In this document: positions 13,361-25,879 of the stretch, piece by piece | How positions within the stretch are numbered: position 1 is the stretch's first letter | Layout: each line of letters starts with the position of its first letter | The notes under the pieces: model-generated | The model's database searches: none | Told to the model about the DNA's origin: nothing | The model's input: the letters and a program-made list of their open reading frames with translations, nothing else | Position numbers and translations under genes: made by a program | From: Ficedula albicollis | Taxonomy: Eukaryota; Chordata; Aves; Passeriformes; Muscicapidae | Direction: 5' to 3' | Length of the DNA stretch: 64,000 bases | Assembly: GCF_000247815.1 (NCBI RefSeq) | Contig: NC_021672.1 | Coordinates: 69,290,926 to 69,354,925, forward strand

Positions 13361-14920
13361 AAAAAAGATAATTATCCATCAGAAAAAGGAATTGGCTTAA
13401 AGGACCTGCACAATAGCATTTTGTTTGCTAACCAGGTGTAATTGCATACAGCTTGGAGTTTCCCTGTGCATGCCAGCTGAACCCCACCTCCCATCAGAAG
13501 CTGTTTCCTGGACACTGCTCCCTCCTCATCACAGCACACACAGCTGGGGACTGGTGGGGTGGTGCATCCGTAGCATCCCATCCATCTCTGCAGTCTGTGG
13601 TGCTCTCTGCCTTCTCCTCGGCCCTTCCAGGCAGGATTAGAGAACACCACCACAGCTCTCAAAATGGTCTCCAAATGGTCAGATTGTCAGCACATAGGAG
13701 AGCTTTCCAGCACTGTTCTCTGCTGTAAATTAGGATTTCCAAAAGGAGAGAGCATTCTCCTCATAGATGCACACACAACATATTAAAAAAAAATTAAAGA
13801 AATTTTGAAAGTTTCTGATTCTGTTAAGAAAATAAACAACATTCAGGCCTCAACCTCTGACAGTCCTCTCATGAGTCATATAAGTAAAATTATGAGATGC
13901 TGCAGAACAAATCAAAATGCACATGGGGAGACTTTGAGGCAAGGCACAAGACATGCAAAGAGCACACGGAGAGGGAGGGAGAAGAAAAAGATTATCAGCT
14001 TCTGGCAGTTGGATCAACTCATCTTGAGAGGGAAACCCAAACTCTGCAGGAATTCCTGGACTGTTGTCATCATTTCACAGCCCAGAAAATTGTCCAGCTT
14101 CCAAATCCTCAGGGAAGAAAACAAGTCCTAAAAGGTTTGGATTTTCTTTTGCCTGTGCTCAAACCCAGGCATGCCATTTTCTGCCCTCTGAGTGTGCCAG
14201 CCCATAGAACAGGCACTGAGCAGACACCTGAGCCTGGTTAGTTAACAATAGTATTATTTGGTTGTTAGCCATGTTTTACCTGAACAAGTCAATACTTCTG
14301 AATTTGCCTAATAAAAAGACAAATTTTTATTTATAGGTTCCCTAATAAAACCTCCACAAGTGTGGGGATAGATCAGCTGGCTATCCAGTCCATGCAGCTC
14401 ATGCCACTGCAAGGAGCTGCTTCTCTTGATGAGCAACAACTTTCACAATCATCTTGAATTCACAGTCATTAGAGGATTATGTTAATTTTTATGTTGGTTG
14501 ATGGCATTTAGATAGAGAAGAGTCCTGCAAGTTGTCTTCTCAGTTATGTAACAAAGCTTTTGCATTACTTACCTGAGTGTCATTAATTATGTTTCAGCTC
14601 AGGAAGCTGCCTAGATGTCACATGTTAAAGTGAACAAGTAGAACTGAAAGTTGAGGGGGAAAAAAGAAAAACAATCCAAAGATCAATCCAGGAAGGAAAA
14701 GAAAATCCAGTGATCAGGACATATCATGGAGTTACTCAGACTGTTCAGATACAGCAGTAGGTGGAGAAGATCCTGACAGGAAAACTGTATTTTGATAGCA
14801 CTGTCACAAAGTTTAGGTTTAGTTAGTAGCCTGCAGCTTCATGCAGTGAAACTAATCACATTTCTGACTAAGGAAATGTATAGAGGACATTCTGTTAGTA
14901 AGGAATTTGACTCAGTGAAA

Positions 14921-14982
14921 AAAACCCAACCAAACCAACCAACCAACAAACCTCACAAAACAAACAAACAAAAAAAAAAGAG
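14921..14982. repeat. (AACC)n/(AAAC)n microsatellite with A-run
   Basis: Consecutive AACC units grade into AAAC and a poly-A run. Confidence 0.75.
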
Positions 14983-17250
14983 GGATTTTTTAAGACATTA
15001 GGATTGATGTGAGGACTTCCAGTCAAATAAGTGATGTAAGGGCAGAGGTTATGTCACTGCTAAATGAGGTCAGATTGCATGAGGATCAAAGAACATGTAA
15101 AAAGACTCTTAGAAGAACTTGCTTGAGCTGAAAGACAAAACAAAGGTCAACTGGCTTTCAGGACAGCAGAATGGATCACAGCTTGAGGTGGATTCTACAG
15201 AACATAGTAAAAAATCCCCATAAACCTGCAGGAATTTTTAATAGAAAAGCAAACTGGAAGTTGCAAGGGTCTATCTGCAAAATACAGTCAGAAAGAGCCT
15301 GCAGGAAGCAAGAATGAAAGGGTGCACAAATTGTTTAAGCAGAGACCAACGTGACTTCCAACACCTCCTTTGGACTTAGCAAATGGAAAACTATATTGAA
15401 AATAAAATACAGTTAAGGAGACCAACGCTGAAGATACAGACCAAGAAAAATTATTTACAGAGCACACACTGAAATAAAATTTCTCCTTGGGAGTGAGTAA
15501 AGACAAAGCTTCCTCCAGTGGTGGGGTTATCACATGTAGACATTTCTCAAGTATTTCTACATTGAGCACTGGCACACCGATTCACGGGCCCTCTGACATT
15601 GCTGGAAACCATCTGGAAGGGAAATCTAAGCTTATTAAGAACAGATGGATAAGAACCAGGTCAGCCTTCCCTATTGCTCCTATTTGTAAGCTAGATGTAA
15701 AACTAACCTTGTAAAGACAGTTTGAGCTGCTCTGGGAAATCATGCCTAGGACTCAACAGGCACTGAAAAAGAACATGAACAACCAGAAAAAGCTGCTGCC
15801 TGAGACCTGTCTCCTACAGGCCCCTAACTAAAAACTCCTGCCCCCATCATTACCAAAGTGGTCTGGGTTCATTATTCCCTCAATCTAGAAACAGCCTTGT
15901 TAAATAATGCTATTGTTGAGTATGTCATGCCAAGAACAATATCTGTGTTTTCTTCACCTGGCACCCATACAGTGGTCATGCCAGGTTATGGGGCTCAGGT
16001 TGGTTTTTAACAGTTTCAATGTTTTGGAAAATAATATGTCATTCAGCATGTTCAATCAAGCATTAGGTTTCTGCAGTTTAATCATCCTGTAATAAATTCT
16101 GTCAAAATTGTTAAAAAGGTTCCTTAAAAAATGCTGAGAAGTCAAACTTGGCACCAGTGAATGAAAAGAAAGCCTGAACATTTGCTGAGGTGTTATTTAA
16201 TAGAAAATCTAGACCAGTTGCATGAATATGTAACCAACTGTGTTAAAGCTAGGGATGCTGTGAAACCCTGAGAGAACCACAATAAAATCAATTAGAAGTA
16301 CATTATGATGAAAAGGTCACTTGAGCTAACATCCTTTCAGGTAGAGACAAAGACAGTACATTTGAACACATGGGAAAAATACATTATTTATATGAGTACA
16401 AAATGCATCCATTGATCCTTCTGAATTGTTGCTGGTTCCTGAAAAGCAATTGCTAAAGAAATTACTGGAGAAGCTGCTGATGCCCACAGCAGCCTGTCCC
16501 GGAGATGACAAAGAAAGGCTGCTGCTGCAGGACAAGCCCACTCCTGTGTCACCTGCCCATCCTGTGTCAGTCTGGCAGTGTTCCTCAGACTTTTCCATCA
16601 CCATCGTGGTGACTGTGAACCTGTCAATCACATGCATGAGTCAGAAACAATTTAACCCTTGCTCAACAGATCTTTTTTTTTTTTTTTCAGGGAAAAAAAT
16701 GAAAATGATTCATGCTTGGTGCCTGCCAACTAGCACACGTGTTGCTGATGGTTTGCAAGCATTCTCATCTAAAAGGGTGCTAAGGAATGCTTCTGCTCAG
16801 TACTCAGGTATTCCAGAGGCAGACAGAGATTCAGGTTGGGAAGAAGCTTTAGCAAATTTATGACACTGACCAAAAGTCCCATGAAGAAGTATGCAAAGAT
16901 TAAGTTGCTTTTCACTTTTACTAGCGGCTTCTGCTCTCAGTGCCTCACTGGCTGAAATACTCCCGAGACTTTTAGCTCTAGATTCCCAGACCTGCTTGGG
17001 CTAGAGGTTCAGGATCATCTCATGCCAGTTAAAAATCATGCTGCAGCCTGCTCAGCTCTTTGTTAGTGTCAACACAAGCAGAACTGGAAACTGAACCATA
17101 TTTTGGGTTTGAGTTTGGTGGGGGTGTTGTGTAGGTCAGTTTTCAAGCAGGTGAATGCCCTGCATCTGCTCCCCTCCATCCAGCAGGGGCATGGGGGGAG
17201 CAGCAGCAGCACCCACCTGGAGGCAGGACTGCTCCTTAGGGCAGTGGCAC

Positions 17251-17416
17251 AAAGGGAGAGCTCCAGAGGGTGACCCTGAAAGAGTGTGGGCTCCTCAAGG
17301 AGGACTTCCTTGTCAGATCTGGTACTCCAGCACCAAGGGAGAGCTCCAGAGGGTGACCCTGAAAGAGCGTGGGCTCCTCAAGGAGGACTTCCCTGTCAGA
17401 TCTGGTACTCCAGCAC
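17251..17416. repeat. Tandem duplication, period 83 bp
   Basis: Two near-identical copies of a block starting AAGGGAGAGCTCCAGAGGG. The open frames across it are only the duplicate seen in shifted frames, because the period is not a multiple of three. Confidence 0.92.
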
Positions 17417-19017
17417 CTGCAGAGCCCACAGCAGTGCCACACCACTGCACACTGTTACAGCTGCTCACACCAGATCCTGCCTGATCTTCTCAATGCAACA
17501 CCCAGCACCAAATCTTGGAGGCAGCTGGAAGCTGTGAGAAACTCTCCCTGCAGTCAGAAATAGTTTTGACTTACTGGAAAATCTCATTTTCTTCCAAACT
17601 GTGCATGTTTGCACCTGTCCTCTGTTCCCTGCCTGGTTTCCTCTTTTTCAGATCAACAACACCCCCTTTTCCTGTGGCTGGCCTGCTTCTCAGCAGGCTC
17701 TTTCTTACCTTCTCTTGCCCCTGATGAATTTGACAATCATACTCTGAAGCCCACCTTGCTGGAAACAACTTTCTCCCACATGATGGGTGGTTTCTTCTGT
17801 CATGGAGAAGAAGAATGGGGAAAGATGATTTATACATGGGCATCATTCCACAGAGTATTTTGTATAATAGCAAGACTCTTGCCAAACCCTCCATCTCCCA
17901 GCCCCTGTCCTGCCCAAAGGCTGCACATCCAAGCCCCCTTAAGCTGATAACGCCATGGAGGAAATCTGTGGAATGTTGCAAGGACCAATGCAGACTGACA
18001 GCTGAAAATGGTCCCTGTTCACTCCCTTCCCATCCACTTTAAGTGACTTTCATTTTTACTTCCTGATACTGTGCAAAGTTCTCTGCTCACCTGTGACTGA
18101 CAAGACTAGATCACTAATTTGCGAAAGAACAACCTTTAGGCTTCTGTAAAAGCAGTGAGACATGAAAGTGCACAAATTAGTGCAGCTTAGGGACTTAATG
18201 TAATCAGCTGTCTTTCCAAATTTTCTAAAGGCACTCATTGTGCCTGAAGATGGCAGCTTTAGGAAAGCTGATGAGATCCTACACACAGCCCTCCTCTTCG
18301 TTCCTCCCAGCTATGGCAATCACAAGTAAACCACTTGTGACTCCTCTGCTGAATTACAACTTATACATCACGACTGTTTTAAAATAAACCATTCATTTTT
18401 GTTTCCATGCTATCAGTCATCCCAAATGTATCCCATTATCCACCAAGCTGCAAGTAGTATGAACATAATTCAAGCTTTCCCCACCATCCATCTTAGCTGG
18501 AGCATCCAAGACATGCAGACTTGACACAGCAGAACAAGGTGAGATGTCAGCAATGTGACCAGGAAACAAAGCAAAGTTCTTTGCCAGCATTAATTACAAA
18601 GCCTTCAAGATGCAGGAGCTTCCTGACACTTACTTGAAAGATAGGCCATGATTCCTCTCTTGAGCACCGTGGTGTAGGTACTTTCACTTTCCCTTCTTCC
18701 ACTTTCCCTGCCTTTTGGCATATCATCACCATCACAGGCAGGAATCAATGCTAGGTAACTGTATCACTGGATCAAGGTCATTTTAACTCAGTAGGTGTCA
18801 CAGCATCACAGTATGCAAGGCAGGTCCATCCCCATTCCAGCCTAGAGATATGGTGAATGCTAAAGTTCAGCACTGCTTCTGGGGAAGGAAGAACACCTAA
18901 CAAAAAATTATGCCCCCAAAGCCATCAGGGGATTGATACTGGTTCACTGCATTACCAAGTGTTCTAAAGCTACAATTAAAACTGAATAAACATTTAAAAA
19001 GACATACTGAAGAGTAA

Positions 19018-19023
19018 TTTATT
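19018..19023 (-). terminator. Poly(A) signal of the PARP12-like gene
   Basis: AATAAA on the minus strand about 33 nt past the TAA stop. This implies a very short 3' UTR unless a distal signal is used. Confidence 0.45.
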
Positions 19024-19055
19024 CAGTGTGAATTCAAAAGACATTCCACCATTCA

Positions 19056-19917
19056 TTACAGGACCACACAGCTGCTCTCAACGCTGTACTCCAAGATATA
19101 GGCAGGATAAATTTGCTGCTTCTCAAAGATGACAAAGATGGAAGGGTCTGTGGGGTTATCCACGCAGCTGTCATACAGTCTGTTGGAATTTCCAGCTCTG
19201 GCTGGAGGGCGGCAGTAGTCACGGTTTCCCTGCACAAAGTCTCCAACAAGAACCTGAGCTACGAACATGGTGTAGAGCCCGTTGTGAGGGGAGCAGTACT
19301 CATGGGAATAGCTGGCATCTCTGGCAAAGTAGCTTCCTAAGGAGCAGAGAAAGCCACAGGTCAGACAATACACCGGCCACAAACGCATGCTCACAGCACT
19401 TTGGCAGCCAGCAACCCAACAACCCCAGCTAGCCCTACAGTGTGTGGGAACATTCTTGTCAGGTGCTGCCACATGGGCTTATTGTAAAGTAGTGACAAAC
19501 ACCAGTTCACATTTCACCATCAACCTCCCAGTCCCACCTGTCCCAGAGCAGGTACCTGAGGCAAAGAGAAGTGTTTGTAGCCCTTCCTGGAATGGGATTG
19601 CTGTAGGTGCTACCTGAAGCAATGCAGATGTACACAGGTGAGAGTGCCCTAAAGGCAGGAGTATATGGCTCAGGAACAATCAGTCACTTTGCACCCACAT
19701 CCCCCAGCCTGGCTGGGATCTGCAGTCCCTGCAGCTACGGCCCCTACACCCTTCTGCACTTGTACCTTTTCCATACAGTGTCCCATGAGTCCCACAGAGT
19801 CTCCAGTCAAAGTTCTGCTCACAGATGGCAGACAAATGGGAGGGATCTGTGCCATGGAATAGGAGCCTCTCGTTCACCCCTTCCAACTGATGGATCTTCT
19901 TCATCTTTTCTTTTTGC
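19056..19917 (-). other. ART catalytic exons of the PARP12-like gene
   Basis: Two exons carry the whole NAD+-binding core: NERLLFHGTD, NFDWRLCGTHGTLYGKG, SYFARDASYSHEYC, MFVAQVLVGDFVQGN, RPPARAG, LYDSCVDN and SIFVIFEKQQIYPAYILEY. The order and spacing match PARP11/12/13-type domains, with no breaks. The 5' end of the first of these exons coincides with the edge of a 515-bp tandem duplication. Confidence 0.85.
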
Positions 19918-22900
19918 CTAGAGACCCAAGAGAAAAAATTACTTGTTATCCTGGTTCAAACAAGGAAAATTTCCCAACTCAACTCCTCCTACTTCTGGGT
20001 CATGGAGGAACAGTGACACAAACCACTCTCGGTGGGGTTACTGCCTGCTTTGCACTTCTGCTGGTATCCTGCTGCACAGCTGGCTCCTGCCAGCAAAACA
20101 AAAAGTTCTCAGCATCACTATGGACTGTGTCACCCACAGCTTCATACCACATGAGAGAGTAAAGAGACAAACATCCAAACATCTCTTGTCTGGGAATTGG
20201 TCAGTTCCCATGTTATATAAATCCTGAATACATAAATATGATTATAAAACTGAGCTGTATGAAGTACAGTAAATATTGTATAATCTCTGCCCCTATCTTT
20301 ATGACAAAAAAGTCTCATTTCTTTTTTTTTTTTTAACTCCTATATGGAAAAGACTAAAACCAAAAGAATAAACCTGAAACACCAAAGCTTAGTTATGATG
20401 AAGGAAAAGAACTTACATTCTTTTCTTTTTGCCTAGAGACCCAAGAGAAAAAATTACTTGTTATCCTGGTTCAAACAAGGAAAATTTCCCAGCTCAACTC
20501 CTCCTACTTCTGGGTCATGGAGGAACAGTGACACAAACCACTCTCGGTGGGGTTACTGCCTGCTTTGCACTTCTGCTGGTATCCTGCTGCACAGCTGGCT
20601 CCTGCCAGCAAAACAAAAAGTTCTCAGCATCACTATGGACTGTGTCACCCACAGCTTCATACCACATGAGAGAGTAAAGAGACAAACATCCAAACATCTC
20701 TTGTCTGGGAATTGGTCAGTTCCCATGTTATATAAATCCTGAATACATAAATATGATTATAAAACTGAGCTGTATGAAGTACAGTAAATATTGTATAATC
20801 TCTGCCCCTATCTTTATGACAAAAAAGTCTCATTTCTTTTTTTTTTTTTAACTCCTATATGGAAAAGACTAAAACCAAAAGAATAAACCTGAAACACCAA
20901 AGCTCAGTTATGATGAAGGAAAAGAACTTACATTTGAACAACACCAGCAAGAATCACACACACACATCTTGCTAGGGATAAAAGACCCATTTCCACACAC
21001 ACAAAAGAACATTGATGCAACCCTAACAACCTAGTCACAGAGAAAGGAGCCTCAGTCCCCTTCCAGGACTGCTCCAGAGGAGCCTCAGGGAGCCAGTCAT
21101 AACTCTAGGTCACCAGCCAGACCTGGGCAGAGAGATGTGGCAGCCTCACCTTGGCTGGACTGCTGAATTTGGCAGCTCCAAATGTAGACTATGGAGGACA
21201 ACAGATCAGGAGACAGCAGTCATCTCATACAGTAAGGAAAATGAAATAAAATAGATACAAACCATTGAAAAAGGTCCCAAAGTGTTGGGTTCTGGATCCT
21301 CTGCAGTTGGTTGATGCAGTAATTTTTCATTGTCTTCTCAAACAGCGTCTTGATTTTTCTATATTCTTCGGAATCACAGCTGAGCTGTACCAACTGAAAA
21401 TTTTTAAGGCACTAAAAATAAGGTATTACTGAGAGTAACAACTCCCAGTCCTTCCAAAGGACACATCAACCTTCTCACATCTGCTGAAAAGCACTACCAC
21501 AAAAATCACTCCTTCTATTTTTCCTGCTAACCCTCCTTTACCATCACTCCCCATGGGGAAGCACAGGCACTGACTGAGGGAAATCAGTGCAATCCCATGC
21601 AAACTTCTTTTAGAGGATGCACCTCCACATCTGGACTATTTTTACTTCAGTGTAGCCTAAAGATGAAATGCACAGCAGTGCTCAGGCTGGAGCAGAGTGA
21701 AAGTTTCACCTTAATCTGACACTCTAGCTCCCTCCCTACAAGGTTAATCTGCAGTTTTACCACAGCAAATAACATCCTGCCCCAAACTGACAGAGGAAAT
21801 CCCCCCTTGAGATTCAATTAATGTGGTTTATCAGAGGATGGAGTGCCTTGGGAAAGTGCAAAGGACAGGTATGAGCAGCAATAGCCTTTCTTACCCTGTG
21901 TGGTATCATAGGGGTTCTCAGAGAGCCTCCCAGGAATTGCACGTCTGTTCTGAATATGAAACTGTCAGTCTTGTTTCACATCATAGTTGCTTATTTTACA
22001 AGACACATTTAAAAGCTGGTGACATCTCAATTGCCTTGAATTTATGCTCTTGGGAAAATCAGTACAGGGCAGAGCTCTCCCCACCCACTGGAGAGCTGGA
22101 AAGTCCTACCTTGAACCCAATTTCAGGTAGTGCAGTTTGGTCCCACTCTGGAGGATAGACAGGATGTGACAGAGTCGTCTTTTGGCTACAGAACAGAAAA
22201 AGGAGCCAGTCAGCTGGTGATACTCCTAACCAAATCCCCCTTCTGCAGAATCTAACCACAAGCTCTAAAGCAGCCTTCAGGCACCCATTCAGGAGCTATA
22301 GTTTGTTTGCTATTTGAATGAACACACCTTAGGTTGAACCAACACTTTAATTGAACCCTCAGCTTCAAAACCTGGGGATTCCAAGCTTAGAACTCTCAGA
22401 ATTTCAGCCTGAAAATCTTGGGAATTTTAGCCCCAAAATCCTGGAAATTTCAGCCCCAAAACCCTAGGAATTTCAGCCCCAAAATCCTTGGAATTTTATG
22501 ACCCAAACCCTGGGAAACCCTGGGTCTGCTGGTGAGTTTTTAAAGCAGAGACAGCTCTTATTAAAATAAAACAGTAGCACAAGTAACATTTATAGCAGAT
22601 GTATTCAAATTCTGTTAAACTGAACTTCTTTTAGAAAAACCCATAAGATAGGGTATCTCAAATAAGTGCCTTTACATTCACTTCATTTCAGTGGGTTTGC
22701 CTGTTCTAGTTTTAGTTTAGTTTTAGTTTATCCTCAGCTTTCCAAGGGATGACATCCATATGCACTACAGCTCTTGGGATTGGCAGTCCCTCGCTCCTAA
22801 TCACTGCACAGTTTATTTATTAGTGTTGGGGCATAAATCAAGGAATAAAAATTCCTGGCACAGTTGTGTCAGCCCTATGTGGCCTTGCCTCTCACAGAGA

Positions 22901-25879
22901 GAGCAGATCTCTAGTGGTCTCTCACAGCTGCCAGAGACTGCCACCAAACGTCCCTCCAGGGAGCTTTACAGAAGCGTTGCATAATTTACAAATACTGTCA
23001 CTGCAAAATGGACTGTTAAACCAGTCAGGAAAAGGTATCTAAAAATGAATTTAAGAAATACAAAATTGCATTCTAGGCAGGTAGGAGCACCCTTAGCAGA
23101 AAAGTGCTGTCCTCTAGAGACACTGTTAAACAATGAAAGTGTATTACCTTTTGTCTTGTCCACCTTGCAACTTTTTAGGCAGTCGAATAACACTTCTTTG
23201 AGTTTTAAAGACCACATTTGTTTGGACCATGTCTTGAAAGAAAAACACAGTAACTCATTATTGAGATAATTTATTGTCTAGGGACAGGCTCTTCCATGTT
23301 AAGTAAAAATAAAAGAGGAGGTAGCCCTGAATATTGCATTGTGGTGCTCTCTCTATCCCACCCACCCCAGTGCAAACTTCATTCCCACTTGGAGATCAGC
23401 AAGGTCAACCACCTGCTAGCACAGGCTGTGAAAATGAAGGCAACCAAGCACCAACTGCACCTGCACTGCTATTCACGTCCAGGCTGCTGGCCAGAGAAAA
23501 CCACATCTGATGGCAGGCCTACAGCAGGAAAGAGTTTTCAGTGCAATGGGGGCCACAAACCTGGTTTTCCTGGCAGCACAGGGCTGCTGCATGGTGCTAA
23601 AAGGAAAGCCTGCCCTCTCTTCTTGGTCCTGTAACAATATCACAGAGCACATGCTGTGTGACATGGTTAATTATCCATTGTTTCCTCCTTTAAACATCAC
23701 TCTTTATTCATGCCAGGAAACATTTCAAGTTTGGAAAGCTAACAGGAGTTTTAAGATGGGTAAATAAATTAGAAACAGAAAAGTATTTTTCATTTTCCCA
23801 TTTCTCTCTCTGCGCAACCAGCCCTAAATTTTTGTTTGCTGCACTGTGATTTCTCCCCCCATAAGTAGCTTGCAAGATGTTCACCATGGGCTTTTGACTC
23901 TTTGGTGCCTTTTTTTTTCTTTTTCTCTGTTTTCTCATTCCTCCTTTTCAGGTGTATAAACCCACATGTATAAGCCAAGGTGCCATGAAGCATTTACTCT
24001 CAACTCTTCTTCTGAATGTACAATATTGTCAGGTATGTTTTGTTTACAGACACCCAAGTGTAGATGCTCAGTGGAGCATCTCAAAACTGCAGAGAAATTT
24101 ACCTACTGCTCAAGTTCTGCTTGGAAAAAATTTGCAGGAGGAAGAAGAGCTGTTCAAAGAGATGCAGACATGGTGTGAAAACCTTCAAGCCAGCTGCACT
24201 GTGTAATGAGCTTAAAACAAGGAGATACTTCACCTGCAAAATTTAACTTATACCACTGAGAACCAGCACTGAAAAAAATAACACCATTCTTGTCAGCTTG
24301 ATATTCCTTCTCCAGAACTGCTGATGTTACAGTGGCAGTGACGTGATCCGGGTGCTGCAGAAAGAACAAGGAAATGATAAGTGTTAGAAACCACCCTTTG
24401 GTTTAAGTATCACTTTGGGGAAATACCAATGTTTCCCCAGGCCCCTATGGCAGGATGATGTTTTGAAACAAGTCTCTACAGCTTCAAGCATTTTGTTCTA
24501 CAGTGATGGAAGGGTACCCCACCGAGCACAGCTGCTTCTAACAACAGCAACAAAGCAGCCTGTGTGGTCAGCTCCTGCCAAATGATGTTTGTCAACTCTG
24601 GAAAATACACCCCCTTTCAAAGCCAGTCCCTTGAAAGCTTTCACAGAGTTCCAGCCCTGCTTTGAGGGACAATTAAGAAGACAATTCCACCCAGGAACTG
24701 GAGCAGCACCGCAAGGGCACCCAGCGGTGCGTGCAGAACACAGCAGCTGCAGAACAACGCGCTCTAAATAACTCTGCAAAGATGGCTTAACAAAAGCTTT
24801 TGGCACGAACAGCAGATGAATTTCACCTCTTTCCCATACTCAATCCACTGCCCGGAATCATCGAGCCAATACCAGACAGACTCCATTTCAGAAGCAGACA
24901 GATGAGTCAGGAGACAACACAAGTGCAGGAGAGCTGATGGACACCTGGCTGCTTGCTCTGCCCTGCATTGGAAAAGAAATCCAGATCAAAGCGGGGCTCT
25001 TTTCTAAAACTGTCAAATTGTGCAGTATCCCTGGTCTGATCAGAAATCTAGTCACTTCTCAAAAAAGGAGACTCCCCCCTCCAGCTGGGAAGGGCAGGTT
25101 TGCCCCAGAACTGAGGAACTGGTGTTTGGATGTTTATGGGGCATAGTAAGCACCACAGAAACAACCCTGACCTTCTGGCTTGGACCTGTGCCACTGATTT
25201 TTCCCTAAAATGAATCTTCCTAAAAAACACAATTTAAGAAAATACACTTGACACAGAGATTTCCCTGCAGCCCATAGAGAAGGCCATGGTGAGGCAGCTG
25301 TGTCCCTGCAGCCTGTGGAGGTCCATGGAGCAGGGATCCACACTGCAGCCCATGGAGAAGCCCGAGCTGCAACATGGGGACAGGCCCTGAGGGGAGCTGC
25401 AGTCCGTGGAGAAGAACCTGTGCTAGAGCACCTTTATCCTGAAGGACTGCAGCCCATGGGAAATGAACCATGCTGAAACATGGGAAATTTTTGAGAACCA
25501 TGGAGGATTCTTACAGAGTGAGGACAATGTCCATTTCCCTTTCTCTCTGCACTGCTTTGGTAGGAGGGGGTGAAAAAGTCAGGAATGAAGGAGTGAAGTT
25601 GAACCTGGGAATTCGTGGAGGAGGGCAATAGGTGATCTAGTTTTCCTTTCTCACAATTTAAATCTATTTTAATTTGCAATAAATTAACTTCCCCCACATC
25701 CAGTCTGTCTGGCCCAATGTTCACCTTGCCTTTATCTCAACTCATGAACTTTCCCATCTTATTTTCTCCCCGCTGTCCTGTTGAGGATAGGGACTGAGAG
25801 AGCAGCACTCACTTAGAGGAGGGGATATCATTACTTACCAGCAAAGTCTCTGTTCTGCACTCTATCCTAGACACAGCAC
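19056..25879 (-). CDS. PARP12-like: PARP12-like mono-ADP-ribosyltransferase, 3' eight exons (5' end not found)
   Basis: Eight exons join in frame to 313 residues ending in a TAA stop: 25839-25879, 24827-24880, 24234-24354, 23148-23232, 22110-22185, 21263-21393, 19766-19917, 19056-19336. The phases agree at every junction. Order: a short linker; a WWE domain at about residues 15-105 (SVWYWLDDSGQW to NFADMVQTN); a linker with PPEWDQTALPEIGF and EEYRKIKTLFEKT; and an ART domain from about 170 to the end. The catalytic positions read H in LLFHGT (about residue 190), Y in GSYFARDASYS and I in PSIFVIFE. This H-Y-I set is typical of mono-ADP-ribosyl transferases. The match is closer to PARP12 than to PARP11 or ZC3HAV1. 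No CCCH zinc fingers or second WWE were found upstream, so the protein may be a short WWE-ART form like PARP11, or the 5' exons were missed. The 54-nt exon has a weak acceptor. The 131-nt exon could instead start at 21411 in the same phase. Confidence 0.88.
19904..20933. repeat. Two-copy tandem duplication, period 515 bp
   Basis: Copy 1 (19904-20418) and copy 2 (20419-20933) are nearly identical, with a couple of substitutions seen by eye. The unit starts within the first bases of a PARP ART exon (minus strand) and carries the intron beside it. The splice acceptor TCTAG/GCAAAAAG is therefore present twice, at 19917 and about 20432. Confidence 0.95.
22378..22515. repeat. Degenerate ~30-bp minisatellite, about four to five units
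   Basis: The phrase GGAATTTCAGCCCCAAAAT recurs with substitutions. It lies in the intron upstream of the PPEWD exon of the PARP12-like gene. Confidence 0.85.
23148..24880 (-). other. WWE domain exons of the PARP12-like gene
   Basis: Three exons encode one WWE domain. It begins with the paired tryptophans of WYWLDDSGQW and continues with a tyrosine/glutamate stretch. It closes with YKLNFADMVQTNVVF and a basic tail, the usual strand pattern before the last W/R of the fold. WWE domains bind iso-ADP-ribose or related ligands in several PARPs. The domain corresponds to the second WWE of human PARP12. Confidence 0.8.
25262..25828 (+). mobile_element. Solo LTR of an avian ERVL-type endogenous retrovirus
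   Basis: The 5' part has repeated 'GCAGCCCATGGAGAAG'-type units. A region with GTGAAGTTGAACCTGGGA follows, then CAATAAATTAA as polyadenylation signal. The end has the TCCAGTCTGTCTGGCCC, CCTTATCTC and CCTGTTGAGGA blocks of a common bird LTR family. The 3' terminus appears truncated. No gag, pol or env sequence adjoins it. It lies in an intron of the PARP12-like gene, antisense to that gene, and ends about 10 bp from the donor of the 41-nt exon. Confidence 0.75.

Larger units (their letters stand above)
12610..19010. other. Intergenic stretch, no gene recognised
   Basis: Lies between the pseudogene's CpG island and the 3' end of the PARP12-like gene. It contains two tandem duplications (13.2 and 17.3 kb) and one microsatellite. 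No exon with family likeness was seen on either strand. Confidence 0.6.

Noticed and set aside
17155..17484. Frame with an apparent internal protein repeat
   Set aside because: The 83-bp duplication is read in shifted frames. The period is not a multiple of three, so no true protein repeat exists.
19943..20742. Pairs of identical 60-94 residue frames on both strands
   Set aside because: They are the two copies of the 515-bp intronic duplication, not repeated genes.
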